64,000 nt of DNA from Limnohabitans sp. 15K (GCF_002778285.1 NZ_NESM01000004.1:1-64000), one strand, 5' to 3'; positions 1-7,978 are shown, numbered from the stretch's first letter. Numbers and translations are program-made. The notes: generated by a model from the sequence alone, not told the origin.

Positions 1-416
1 GGGTTTCTGAGAGGGCGTATGCCCTCTCATGCGCCTCGAAATTGATCAAATTCTGCGCGAATGCCGCCAGCACCTCTGTGGGCTAAGAAAATGCCTGCGC
101 AGATGCGTTTCCACACAGCCTCGGCCGATAGCAGGCAGCCCCCTTGGCTGTGACCGATGTCTGCTAACGCTGCATTACCGCCGCCCAAGGCAGAGCCGCG
201 ACCGTTCGCTTTGGGTCGAAGGGGCATAGTGGGACAACCTAGCAGGTTCTAATTCCGGAGCCTTTAGCACAGAGGATCTGAAAACTCTCGGTAAAAGAAG
301 ATGTCTCAACATTTAGAATAATGAACTGGGGCCCAAGTACTTGATCGGCTTGTTCTTGGGAAACTTAGGCGGTTTGTGATCTGGTATCTTCTGACCCACC
401 ATTACCCTCAAAAACT
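1..416. other. No confident gene; left-edge remnant region
   Basis: I see no recognisable gene here. Short open frames exist on both strands but none resembles a known family or has a convincing ribosome binding site. A perfect 8-bp hairpin (GAGAGGGC, loop of four, GCCCTCTC; bases 9-28) could be a terminator or part of a mobile-element end, but no T-run follows it. The stretch lies upstream of a broken umuC, so it may be decayed mobile or plasmid-type DNA; that is inference. Confidence 0.4.
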
Positions 417-452
417 GACCTCTCACCAGAAATGGTGGGGGGTCTTTTTTTT
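417..452 (+). terminator. Rho-independent terminator
   Basis: A 12-bp stem (417-428 with 433-444, allowing G-T pairs) closes a GAAA tetraloop and is followed by eight T residues (445-452). This is a textbook intrinsic terminator for transcription on the plus strand. Its gene would lie to the left, where nothing recognisable remains, so it may be left over from a deleted unit. Confidence 0.7.
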
Positions 453-684
453 GCAGTTTCCCCAGTGAAAACGCACTTTTCTGACCTTACCCCCTCGCGA
501 GCGCCGTCGACCCAATTCGGTCGGAAGTGGGCATTTCTCTGCGTTTTCCTCTCTCTGTTCTCTGTGACCCTCGCGAGCGATCGCGAGACCTGTTTTATAT
601 AAATCAACAACTTACGAGGGGCTGGTTGGAACTAAAGTCTGCCTAGCAGCAGAAACCCCAAAACGAAAACTGGTCAGCTGATGA

Positions 685-894
685 ATGAGAACGTGTCCGC
701 AAGCTTGGGTTGCCGGCGACCGAACCAGACTGATGATGGCGATGGACGCCTTGAATGATCGATACGGCCGAGGCACGTTCCATGTCGGAAGCGGGGCGCG
801 TCAGCGCGCACCGAGTGATTGGTCAATGCGGCAGGAGCGCCTCACGCCGCAATACACCACCAAATGGGGTGATTTGTCCTTAGCAAGAGTCTAG
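685..894 (+). pseudogene. umuC: umuC C-terminal remnant (DNA polymerase V subunit)
   Basis: The 69-residue frame resembles the extreme C-terminus of Y-family polymerase subunit UmuC: a stretch like LMMAMDALNDRYGRGT, then WSMRQERLTPQYTT and a closing W-x-DL. Intact UmuC is about 420 residues and carries its catalytic palm far upstream, all of which is missing. A stop codon (682-684) lies immediately before the first ATG in this frame, so nothing functional precedes it. It ends tail to tail with ynfA, sharing its last bases. Such fragments are common where SOS-mutagenesis genes carried by plasmids or integrative elements have decayed. Family assignment is from remembered motifs. Confidence 0.65.
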
Positions 895-1226
895 ACCTTT
901 GCCATTGGTTGAATCGCGATGACCGCCATACCAGCCATTGCAATCAGAGCGCCGACCGCATCCCACGTCGTAAGTGGGATGCCATCCACGAGACGCAGCC
1001 AAACTATGGCCACCGCAATGTAGACGCCACCGTATGCCGCGTAAGTCCTTCCAGCGGCGGTGGGATGCAACGTCAGGAGCCAGGCAAAAAGCGCCAACGA
1101 CAAAGCCGCGGGTATTAGCAACCAAATTGACCTACCTTGCTTAAGAATAAGCCAAGGCAGGTAGCAGCCGACGATCTCTGCCAGTGCCGTGCCGACGAAA
1201 AGCAAGACGGTTTTTACGAAATCCAA
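891..1226 (-). CDS. ynfA: YnfA/UPF0060 family small membrane protein
   Basis: The 111-residue protein is almost wholly hydrophobic and has the size and layout of the YnfA (UPF0060) family: four predicted transmembrane helices, an early [14 protein letters not shown] segment, and the family-typical AAYGGVYIA stretch in the third helix. YnfA proteins resemble small multidrug resistance transporters and sit in the inner membrane; the natural substrate is not settled. It is transcribed away from the Mn riboswitch gene, across a region of about 250 bases, and ends against the umuC remnant. Its place among metal-resistance genes is typical of accessory islands but does not prove a role in metal export. 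Confidence 0.85.
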   Translation of the reverse strand: MDFVKTVLLFVGTALAEIVGCYLPWLILKQGRSIWLLIPAALSLALFAWLLTLHPTAAGRTYAAYGGVYIAVAIVWLRLVDGIPLTTWDAVGALIAMAGMAVIAIQPMAKV

Positions 1227-1300
1227 TGTTGTTCACCTTGGTAAAGCCCAATTCAATTCATCATAACGATCCAGGGCCAGACCCGGCCGCGTATACTAAG

Positions 1301-1456
1301 TCCGTCACTGGGGAGTAGTCGGCTTTCGCTTCGGCGAAAGGGCTTGCGTCAACATACTTGATCCTTCGATCATGGTGCAAGCGGTTCCTAACTTGGCAAG
1401 ACCATTGACCACATAGCCTTCGGTATGGCCGGGGGGCGTGTGGTCATTGTTTTTGT
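1301..1456 (+). promoter_or_regulatory. yybP-ykoY-type manganese riboswitch
   Basis: The leader of mneA carries the hallmark elements of the Mn2+-sensing yybP-ykoY aptamer: GGGGAGTAG at 1310-1318, GCGTCAACATACTTG from about 1346, and GGCAAGACCATTGACC near 1395-1410. A possible -10 box TATACT (1292-1297) lies just upstream. TGACCACA (1406-1413) can pair with TGTGGTCA (1439-1446), and this is followed by a short T-rich run (1449-1454), so an anti-terminator/terminator switch is a plausible expression platform. Known members of this class turn on Mn exporters when Mn2+ is high, which fits the downstream gene. Confidence 0.85.
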
Positions 1457-1474
1457 CCGGCCTTGGAATTCATC

Positions 1475-2053
1475 ATGGAAGCTCTCTTCATATCAACCGG
1501 AGTCGTCGCACTCGCGGAAATTGGCGACAAAACTCAACTGCTCGCGTTCATCCTCGCAGCACGCTTCAAGAAGCCGCTACCGATCATTGCTGGCATTTTG
1601 TGCGCCACGTTGATTAACCATGGCCTGGCGGGTGCCCTTGGCGCTTGGATTACGTCGGTTGTCAGTCCTGAGAACATGCGCTGGGCTCTGGGACTGTCAT
1701 TCATCGGTATGGCCATCTGGACATTGATCCCCGACAAAATCGAAGAAGAAGAAACACAGGTCGCGAAACACCTGGGCGTTTTCGGCGCAACCTTCATCAC
1801 GTTCTTCTTGGCTGAAATGGGTGACAAGACCCAGATAGCAACGGTTGCCTTGGCCGCGCACTATGCCGCCCCGCTGTTGGTCATTGCAGGAACCACGCTC
1901 GGAATGCTTATTGCTGACGTTCCCGCTGTATTTGTCGGCAACAAGTTCGCCGCCAAGATTCCCATGAAATTGGTCCACTCGATTGCCGCAGGTGTCTTTG
2001 CCGTGATGGGTGTGGCGACATTGCTGGGCGCTGGTTCAAAGCTGGTCTTCTAA
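1475..2053 (+). CDS. mneA: UPF0016/GDT1-TMEM165 family manganese exporter
   Basis: The 192-residue membrane protein has the two-fold inverted-repeat layout of the UPF0016 family. The signature E-x-G-D-K-T occurs twice, at Glu15-Thr20 and at about Glu114-Thr119, and each copy lies in a transmembrane helix. Bacterial members (MneA) export Mn2+ from the cytoplasm. I chose the ATG at 1475; a TTG 12 bases earlier is in frame but gives an extra MEFI not typical of the family. The Mn riboswitch immediately upstream supports both the function and manganese-induced expression. A small lipoprotein gene follows after 26 bases and may be co-transcribed. Confidence 0.9.
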   Translation: MEALFISTGVVALAEIGDKTQLLAFILAARFKKPLPIIAGILCATLINHGLAGALGAWITSVVSPENMRWALGLSFIGMAIWTLIPDKIEEEETQVAKHLGVFGATFITFFLAEMGDKTQIATVALAAHYAAPLLVIAGTTLGMLIADVPAVFVGNKFAAKIPMKLVHSIAAGVFAVMGVATLLGAGSKLVF

Positions 2054-2079
2054 GCAGTTACCCCAATCAAGGAGTCAAC

Positions 2080-2340
2080 ATGAAATCGTTCATCACATCC
2101 CTCTTGATTCTGTCCGCCGCCTTGACACTCTCTGCTTGCAGTGAAGAGTTAACAGCGCAGGCCAAAAAGGCAGCCGCCGAAGTCGCAGCAGAAGCCAACA
2201 AGGCTGCCACCCAAAAAATTGAAGAAGCGAAAAATGACGCCATCGGTCAATTGAAGGAGTTGAAAACGGGAACAGAGGCGAAAAAGGAAGAAAAGGGTGC
2301 GCAGGCAGACAGCAAAAACTCTGAGGAAAAGACCAAATGA
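2080..2340 (+). CDS. Small Ala/Lys/Glu-rich lipoprotein of unknown function
   Basis: The 86-residue protein starts with a lipoprotein signal (hydrophobic segment then lipobox LSAC, Cys about residue 20), so the mature chain should be lipid-anchored. The rest is highly charged and dominated by Ala, Lys and Glu, with a pattern expected for a long helix or coiled coil and no other domain. AAGGAG lies nine bases before the ATG, a strong ribosome binding site. It follows mneA by 26 bases and may share its manganese-controlled transcript. The 190 bases after it hold no gene I can recognise. Confidence 0.7.
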   Translation: MKSFITSLLILSAALTLSACSEELTAQAKKAAAEVAAEANKAATQKIEEAKNDAIGQLKELKTGTEAKKEEKGAQADSKNSEEKTK

Positions 2341-2531
2341 CTCTTCTCATAGCTAAGCGGACCTAGGATCCAACATGCAGTCGCCACGATCATCACGATG
2401 AGCACTCCGGCTACCGTCGAAAAAAATCTATTTGGCAAGAACTGTTTGACTGAGAACTCGAAGGCAAACTACTGCCCAATTTTCGTGTATCCAGGGTTAG
2501 TTCAGTCCCCACGGGGGCTCAATCATGGCGC

Positions 2532-2553
2532 TATAATAAGAATCATTCTCATT
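2532..2553 (+). promoter_or_regulatory. Fur box overlapping a -10 element
   Basis: AATAAGAATCATTCTCATT (2535-2553) is a near-perfect 9-1-9 palindrome matching the Fur box common in betaproteobacteria. A consensus -10 hexamer TATAAT (2532-2537) overlaps its left end, so Fur-Fe2+ binding should block RNA polymerase. The site lies 15 bases before the cupredoxin start codon. It predicts iron-repressed expression of the two genes that follow. Confidence 0.8.
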
Positions 2554-2567
2554 TAATCGAATCATTC

Positions 2568-2897
2568 ATGAAGAACCAACTTACCCTGATCGCCTTTTGC
2601 TTAGCCGCCTCCCAAGCATTTGCTGCCACAGATGAGATTACCTTGACCATCGAGAACCATACGTTCCAACCCAAAGAACTTAAAGTGCCAGCTGGAAAGA
2701 AGGTCAAGATTCTGGTGGTCAATCAGGACGCAACGCCCGCCGAGTTTGAAAGCAAACCGCTAAACCGCGAGAAAGTCATTCCAGGAAAATCCACTGGAGT
2801 CATCAATGTCGGTCCGCTAAAACCGGGGCGCTATAGCTTTGTCGAGGAATACCACGAAAACGAAGCAGGTGCGCAGGGCACCATCGTTGTCGAATAA
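2568..2897 (+). CDS. Periplasmic cupredoxin-domain protein of an FTR1 iron uptake system
   Basis: The 109-residue protein has a cleavable signal peptide (about residues 1-19, ending AFA) and a single cupredoxin-like domain with the family pattern FQPKELKVPAGKKVKI and a late PGRYSFVEEYHE. It resembles the cupredoxin partner (FtrB/EfeO N-domain type) that accompanies FTR1 permeases and is thought to oxidise or shuttle iron in the periplasm. Classic blue-copper ligands are not all evident: I see no Cys in the mature chain. The Fur box directly upstream and the permease 17 bases downstream place it in an iron-repressed uptake operon. The P19-type and polyferredoxin partners of complete FtrABCD systems are absent from the window. 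Confidence 0.75.
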   Translation: MKNQLTLIAFCLAASQAFAATDEITLTIENHTFQPKELKVPAGKKVKILVVNQDATPAEFESKPLNREKVIPGKSTGVINVGPLKPGRYSFVEEYHENEAGAQGTIVVE

Positions 2898-2914
2898 CCC
2901 AAGGGGCACATAAC

Positions 2915-3739
2915 ATGTATGCAGCCGCCATCATCGTTTTTAGAGAGTCACTGGAGGCAGCCCTGATCATCAGCGTCATGCTGGCTGCTACGCGCGGAAT
3001 CGCCATGCGCGGCCGGTGGGTTTTGGGTGGTGTTGTCACGGGCTTGGCGGGTGCGGTGGTTGTGGCCTCTGGGATGCAGATGATCGCCAATCTGGTGGAT
3101 GGAATGGGGCAGGAATTCTTTAACATCGCCATTTTGTTGACCGCAGTCGCCATGCTGGCTTGGCACAACATATGGATGGCCTCACATGGGCGAGAGTTGG
3201 CTCAGCAAATGAAAAATACAGCGCGCTCGGTGAGTGATGGTCGTAGCGAACGTTCGGTGATACTTTTGGTAATTGCGCTTGCTGTGATGCGAGAAGGCTC
3301 GGAGACCGTGCTATTTCTCTACGGAGTGGCCACTGACAGCGCAAACGGTCTTCAAAACACGGTGGCTGGGGGTGTCTTGGGACTTGTGGCGGGTGCGTTG
3401 GTTGCCTCCCTCCTGTATGCAGGCTTGCTGCGCATTCCCGTGCGATGGTTTTTTGCAGCCACTGGCGCACTTGTCCTGCTATTGGCGGCAAGCATGGCAT
3501 CCCAAGCAGCGCGTCTGTTGATACAGGCTGACGTGCTTCCCAGTTTGGCGGCACCCATCTGGAATACTTCCAACTACCTGTCACAGGAAACAGTGGCTGG
3601 AACGATTCTGCATGGGCTGATTGGCTACGATGCGCAGCCTGCTGGCATGCAGGTTGTCGCTTACATGGGCGTGTTGATCGTGATCGCTAGTGGCATGTTT
3701 TTGGCATCCAGGCGAGCTTCACCTAGTCAGGCCGTGTAG
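2915..3739 (+). CDS. FTR1 family high-affinity iron permease
   Basis: The 274-residue polytopic membrane protein belongs to the FTR1/EfeU/FtrC family. Two R-E-x-x-E motifs are visible, RESLE at about residues 10-14 and REGSE near residue 129, each within a hydrophobic helix; these acidic residues bind iron during transport in the family. Around seven transmembrane segments can be drawn, the usual number. It follows the cupredoxin gene by 17 bases and should share the Fur-controlled promoter. It takes up ferric or ferrous iron across the inner membrane. No terminator is obvious between its end and the convergent lead-resistance operon. Confidence 0.9.
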   Translation: MYAAAIIVFRESLEAALIISVMLAATRGIAMRGRWVLGGVVTGLAGAVVVASGMQMIANLVDGMGQEFFNIAILLTAVAMLAWHNIWMASHGRELAQQMKNTARSVSDGRSERSVILLVIALAVMREGSETVLFLYGVATDSANGLQNTVAGGVLGLVAGALVASLLYAGLLRIPVRWFFAATGALVLLLAASMASQAARLLIQADVLPSLAAPIWNTSNYLSQETVAGTILHGLIGYDAQPAGMQVVAYMGVLIVIASGMFLASRRASPSQAV

Positions 3740-3824
3740 CCTATTGAACTCGCAGAAACGGGACGATGGCTGCCCAACACCGGTTGCAATCATGGTCTCA
3801 CCACCCAAAAGTGCAGGGATTACT

Positions 3825-4076
3825 TTAATCAATTCCGAAATGAGAATGCAAGGCGAACTTCAAGGATTTTGCGTCGACCGGCCGCTGTTCTTTTTCAGCG
3901 CAATGGTGCTCGATCACACCTACGCATTCTTCAATAAGCATGTGAGCAAACGCGTCAAAATCGACCTCGCTCCAAGTTTCGCTTTGACCGGAGCAATGAT
4001 CATTGGACTGTTTGATCTGCGTGGCTTTGACTGCTAAGGCCTTGAATTTTTGATTCGTAGGTTCAGTGGTTTGCAT
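3825..4076 (-). CDS. Small hypothetical protein coupled to pbrBC
   Basis: This 83-residue protein is not one I can name. Its centre reads FAHMLIEECVGVIEHH and it ends in HSHFGID, a layout seen in small phage-type hypothetical proteins, but no function follows from that. The start overlaps the last 14 bases of pbrBC in another frame, and GGAG lies eight bases before the ATG, so translation is probably coupled to the lead operon. It holds two Cys and several His, enough to bind metal in principle; that is speculation. An opposing open frame (3690-4037) is longer but has no family resemblance or binding site. Confidence 0.6.
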   Translation of the reverse strand: MQTTEPTNQKFKALAVKATQIKQSNDHCSGQSETWSEVDFDAFAHMLIEECVGVIEHHCAEKEQRPVDAKSLKFALHSHFGID

Positions 4077-5139
4077 TGGCGGCTCCTGAATGTTGGTTGT
4101 TGAATTGGTTGCCCGAATTGATGGTCAAGAAGGCGACCATCCCTGCTCCAATGCAGATGGCTACATCCGCGATGTTGAACGCCGGCCAATGCCAAGAATT
4201 CCAATGAAAATCAAAATAGTCAACCACAGGCCCTCGCAGCGCGCGGTCCAGCGCATTGCTAAAAGCACCGCCAAGAATCAAGGCAAAGCCCACCGTCTCG
4301 GTTGTGGATCGAGGCCTGGACAAAATGACGACCAACCATCCGCAAGCAAGCACGGCGATGGCAAGAAAGAAATAGCGTTGCCACCCACCTGCGCTTGCAA
4401 GAAAGCTAAATGCAGCACCGGGATTCAATACATGGACTAAATTGAAGAATGAGGTGATAGGGCGCATCTCCCAGAGCGCCATGTGGTCCGACACCATGCT
4501 TTTGGCAATTTGATCCAGGATCGCGATGCAAACGGCAATTCCGCACCACAGTCCAGTCCCTGACGCTTTGAGCGATCTATGAATAATCACCACCTTGGCA
4601 ATCTGGAAGCTGGCCGCTCCCACAATCCATCCTGCTGCGACATCGGCAGGAAAGTGCATTCCCGCTGCAACACGCGACCATCCCACGGCAGATAGATACA
4701 AAATCAGAACCCCTTGCAATGGTTTGCTGGTCAGCGCCCATAGCGCGCTGACAACAAGCGCAGAAAAAGTTGCGTGGCCGCTTGGAAGACTGTATTGGCT
4801 GTCAGCTTCGCCTATCAAGCGAATGGCGTCGCCAAACACCACTGAGGGACGAGGAAAAGCCAACGTGACTTTAAGCAACGATGCAGTGGCAAGCGCCACA
4901 GCAAAGGCGACAGCAAATAGAAGCAAAGCATTGTTGATTGCATTTGCGCGTCGCGCATCGTCAGTCCTTTTTGCCAACAGCCACAGGCCAACCATCACAG
5001 TAGGAGCAGTCCAATAGCTTCCCGCTAGAGCCAAAAACTTAACCATCGACGCGAGGCTTGGTGGCGTTGCTCCGTTGATCAGGTGAAATATGGCTTCATT
5101 CAGGCCTCCCCAGCCGTAGAGAATCTGCGTCCAAGTCAT
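4063..5139 (-). CDS. pbrBC: PAP2 phosphatase-signal peptidase II fusion (PbrBC)
   Basis: The 358-residue protein joins two membrane enzymes. The N-terminal part is a PAP2-type undecaprenyl-pyrophosphate phosphatase with the three motifs LAFPRPS, LPSGHATFS and SRVAAGMHFPAD. The C-terminal part is a prolipoprotein signal peptidase (LspA) with catalytic aspartates in FSNALDRALRGPVVD and FNIADVAI. Known lead-resistance operons encode PbrB and PbrC separately or fused; the phosphatase is thought to release phosphate that precipitates exported Pb2+. The start is the ATG at 5139, sharing ATGA with the pbrA stop, so the two are translationally coupled. A longer upstream extension inside pbrA is not needed. 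Confidence 0.9.
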   Translation of the reverse strand: MTWTQILYGWGGLNEAIFHLINGATPPSLASMVKFLALAGSYWTAPTVMVGLWLLAKRTDDARRANAINNALLLFAVAFAVALATASLLKVTLAFPRPSVVFGDAIRLIGEADSQYSLPSGHATFSALVVSALWALTSKPLQGVLILYLSAVGWSRVAAGMHFPADVAAGWIVGAASFQIAKVVIIHRSLKASGTGLWCGIAVCIAILDQIAKSMVSDHMALWEMRPITSFFNLVHVLNPGAAFSFLASAGGWQRYFFLAIAVLACGWLVVILSRPRSTTETVGFALILGGAFSNALDRALRGPVVDYFDFHWNSWHWPAFNIADVAICIGAGMVAFLTINSGNQFNNQHSGAANANH

Positions 5140-7382
5140 TTGCGAAGCATCCGCAGTCCATTGAACACTACCAGAAGGCTTGCTCCCATGTCTGCAAAGA
5201 CCGCCATCCACATCGTGGCTCCTCCGAACAACGCAAGCAGCAAGAACACCGCTTTGATGCCCAAGGCCATTGCGATGTTCTGCCAGAGAATGGCCTGGGT
5301 CCTGCGCGAGAGCCGGATTGCCTCGGGAATGCGGCGCAGGTCGTCGTTCATGATCACTACGTCCGCCGCTTCCATGGCGGTGTCGGTTCCCGCGCCACCC
5401 ATGGCAAAACCAATGTTGGACCGGGCAAGCGCCGGAGCGTCGTTGATACCGTCGCCGGTCATGGCGACATAGCCATATTGCTTTTGCAGCTCATCAATGG
5501 CGGCGAGCTTGTCCTCGGGCAGCAAATTGCCGCGCGCATCGTCAATTCCAGCCTGCTTTGCGATGGCCTTGGCCGTGGCGACGTTGTCACCCGTGAGCAT
5601 GATGGACGCCACCCCGAGCGCATGCAACTCTGCGATGGCCTCTCGCGAGCTCTCCTTGATGGTGTCGGCAACTGCGAATATCGCCAGAACTTGGGTGGAT
5701 GAAGCCAGCATCGTCACCGTGCGGCCCTGTGTTTCATGATCTGCCAAGCGCGCTTCAATCTGAGGGTTGCAAAGCCCACGCTCTTCGATCAGGCGGTGAT
5801 TCCCAAGAATCAATGAAAATCCACCGGCTTTGGCTTCAATGCCGCGACCCGGCAAGGCCGTGAAGCCTTCGAGCTGTCCCATTTCTTGAATACCCAGTCC
5901 TTGGGCGATTGCTTTGGAGACGGGATGGTCGGAGTGTCCGCCCAAGTCCGCTGCCCAGCGCAAAACCTGTGATTCCGCATGGTCACTGTGGAGGACTTCG
6001 GTCGCGACCAGCTTGGGCTTACCCTGTGTGATGGTGCCGGTCTTGTCCAGCGCGACCACCTTGATCCTGCGAGCACCTTCTAGATGGATGCCGCCCTTGA
6101 TCAAAATGCCCCGGCGAGCTGCCGCAGCCAGGCCGCTCACAACCGTAACTGGTGTGGAGATCACCAACGCGCAGGGGCAAGCGATGACCAACAGCACAAG
6201 CGCTTTGTAGATTGCCTGCATCCAGGTCCAGTCCATCAGCCAAGGCGCGAGGACACACACAGCCAGAGCCAGCGCGAACACAGCAGGGGTATAGATGGAG
6301 GCAAAGCGGTCTACAAATTGCTGCGTGGGAGCGCGCGATCCCTGGGCCTGTTCGACTGCATGGATGATGCGAGCCAGCAAAGTGCCGTTAGCGGCAGAGG
6401 TGACACGCATCTCGAACATCCCAGTGGTATTGATGGTGCCCGCAAAAACTGGATCGCCTATTGCCTTGTCAACGGGGATGCTCTCTCCGGTCACAGGAGA
6501 CTGGTCTATGTAAGTGGTTCCGACCACTATCAGACCGTCTAAAGGGACGCGTGCACCGGGCTTAACCCGGACGATAGCGTCAATTGCGACGGACTTGACC
6601 AACGTCTGAGCCCACGAACCATCGGCTTGCTTGACCTCGGCCTTCTCAGGCGTCATGTCCAACAGCCCCTTGATGGCATTGCGAGCGCGGTCGACAGAGC
6701 GGGCCTCGATGAGTTCGGCAATGGCATACAGGGCCATCACCATGGCGGCTTCCGGCCACTGGCCAATAATGAACGCACCGGTAACGGCGACCGACATCAA
6801 TGCGTTGATGTTCAAGCGCAGGTTTCGCAGCGCCGCCATACCCTTCAAATAAGTAGAAAAGCCCGCCAAGCCGATGGCGGAGGCAGCCAGTGCCATTCCA
6901 ATTCCCGTGTAAACCAATGTGTGGGGTGCCAAGAACGCGACGAATTCGGCCTCGATGGCAAGCAGCAGTGCAAGCGCATAGCGTGGTAGTCCTTCGGGTA
7001 GCGCAATTCCGCCTCGTGACATTGCTTGTGAGCTTGGGAGCTGGTGAGATTCATCCTGGCCACCGCTTACCGCCAGGGGAACCGGTTTGAAGCCAGCCTT
7101 ACGGATGGCCTCCAATGCTTGGGAAATGGATTCCGCAGGGGCGTCAATGGCTATCGTGCGCGCTGCCAGTTGAAAGCTCAGGCTGCGCAAGCCTGGAAGA
7201 TGGGCCAGCGCATGGCGAATCTCTCCTTCCTCGGAGGCGCAGTCCATGGAGGGAATACGAAAAACCTGGATGCCTGCTGGCTCGGGCTGGGGTTGGGCAA
7301 TCTCGGTCGATTCTGATCCACAGACGCTTCCACAACCGCAGGAGTGGCTGGTATTGGATTCTTCGGTGTGCGGTTTGCTCAT
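5136..7382 (-). CDS. pbrA: P1B-type heavy-metal ATPase (lead/cadmium/zinc export)
   Basis: The 748-residue inner-membrane pump shows all P1B-ATPase marks: a Cys-rich N-terminus (SCGCGSVCGS), a degenerate HMA-like metal domain with SMDCASEE, the transmembrane metal site CPC at about residues 402-404, the phosphorylated DKTGT with Asp446, and the hinge TGDGINDAPA. The CPC site and overall layout point to the ZntA/CadA/PbrA group that exports Pb2+, Cd2+ and Zn2+. The start at 7382 (MSKPHTEES) is preceded by AGGA; an ORF extension of 40 residues upstream crosses the promoter and is rejected. The MerR-type regulator is divergent and pbrBC follows with a 4-base overlap. Confidence 0.9.
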   Translation of the reverse strand: MSKPHTEESNTSHSCGCGSVCGSESTEIAQPQPEPAGIQVFRIPSMDCASEEGEIRHALAHLPGLRSLSFQLAARTIAIDAPAESISQALEAIRKAGFKPVPLAVSGGQDESHQLPSSQAMSRGGIALPEGLPRYALALLLAIEAEFVAFLAPHTLVYTGIGMALAASAIGLAGFSTYLKGMAALRNLRLNINALMSVAVTGAFIIGQWPEAAMVMALYAIAELIEARSVDRARNAIKGLLDMTPEKAEVKQADGSWAQTLVKSVAIDAIVRVKPGARVPLDGLIVVGTTYIDQSPVTGESIPVDKAIGDPVFAGTINTTGMFEMRVTSAANGTLLARIIHAVEQAQGSRAPTQQFVDRFASIYTPAVFALALAVCVLAPWLMDWTWMQAIYKALVLLVIACPCALVISTPVTVVSGLAAAARRGILIKGGIHLEGARRIKVVALDKTGTITQGKPKLVATEVLHSDHAESQVLRWAADLGGHSDHPVSKAIAQGLGIQEMGQLEGFTALPGRGIEAKAGGFSLILGNHRLIEERGLCNPQIEARLADHETQGRTVTMLASSTQVLAIFAVADTIKESSREAIAELHALGVASIMLTGDNVATAKAIAKQAGIDDARGNLLPEDKLAAIDELQKQYGYVAMTGDGINDAPALARSNIGFAMGGAGTDTAMEAADVVIMNDDLRRIPEAIRLSRRTQAILWQNIAMALGIKAVFLLLALFGGATMWMAVFADMGASLLVVFNGLRMLRK

Positions 7383-7418
7383 GGGTGTCCTTGCTAAATG
7401 GCATTCGAGTCGATACAG

Positions 7419-7450
7419 TATTAAAAACCCTGTAGCCACTACAGAGTCAA
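7419..7450 (-). promoter_or_regulatory. MerR-type promoter/operator of pbrA
   Basis: On the minus strand a -35 box TTGACT (7450-7445) and a -10 box TTAATA (7424-7419) are separated by 20 bases, or 19 if TTTAAT is used. This over-long spacing is the signature of promoters activated by MerR-family proteins through DNA untwisting. The spacer holds an imperfect dyad, ACCCTGTAG-N3-CTACAGAGT as read on the plus strand (7427-7447). The regulator gene starts 21 bases to the right, so it is probably controlled from the same site. Confidence 0.8.
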
Positions 7451-7467
7451 GCCTTTTAGGAATTCCC

Positions 7468-7950
7468 ATGAAAATCGGTGAACTTGCCGCTTTGACGAAC
7501 ACGCAAGTCGAAACGATCCGTTTCTACGAGCGCGAGAACTTGCTGGCCGAGCCCGGACGTAGTGAGGGCAATTACCGTATTTACGGTGAAGCCCATGCAG
7601 AGCGTTTATCCTTCATTCGCCATTGCCGTGGCCTGGACATGACGCTGGATGAGATACGCGTCCTGTTGCGATTCAAAGACGCACCGACTGAGAATTGCTT
7701 TGAGGTCAATGAGCTCCTGGACGAGCACATCGGCCATGTTGCTGAACGGATCAAGGAACTGCGCCAGTTGGAGAGGCAACTCAAAAGCTTGCGCGAGGCC
7801 TGCCTGGGCGGGCAAGAAGCCCAGCACTGCGGAATCCTCAATGAACTGACCGAGATCGCAAAGAGTCCCTCGACGCCACCTGGTCGAGAAGGACACGTTC
7901 ATGGCGCTCACTCAGCAAGCGGTGCGCGCAAGGTTGTCCACAGGCACTGA
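7468..7950 (+). CDS. cadR: MerR-family metal-responsive regulator (CadR/PbrR type)
   Basis: The 160-residue protein has the MerR layout: winged helix-turn-helix starting MKIGELA, FYERENLL, a dimerisation coiled coil, then a metal-binding loop. Cysteines at 77, 112 and 121 and a His-rich tail (HVHGAH and a final HRH) fit CadR-type sensors. The N-terminal cysteine (about residue 14) typical of Cupriavidus PbrR is absent. It should sense Cd2+, Pb2+ or Zn2+ and activate the divergent pbrA promoter. The ATG at 7468 is the family start; a longer frame running through the operator is rejected. Whether lead or cadmium is the main signal cannot be told from sequence. Confidence 0.85.
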   Translation: MKIGELAALTNTQVETIRFYERENLLAEPGRSEGNYRIYGEAHAERLSFIRHCRGLDMTLDEIRVLLRFKDAPTENCFEVNELLDEHIGHVAERIKELRQLERQLKSLREACLGGQEAQHCGILNELTEIAKSPSTPPGREGHVHGAHSASGARKVVHRH

Positions 7951-7978
7951 CTTGTCCGATGAACCCGAGGTGGGTCGG

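Noticed and set aside
365..610. 81-codon minus-strand frame over the left terminator
   Set aside because: It runs across the intrinsic terminator and has low-complexity Arg/Glu composition with no family resemblance.
3690..4037. 115-codon plus-strand frame after the iron permease
   Set aside because: No ribosome site or known motif; the opposing 83-residue frame has both coupling and a Shine-Dalgarno.
5140..5211. N-terminal extension of pbrBC into pbrA
   Set aside because: The ATGA overlap at 5139 gives the normal PAP2 start; the extra 24 residues are only the pbrA tail in another frame.
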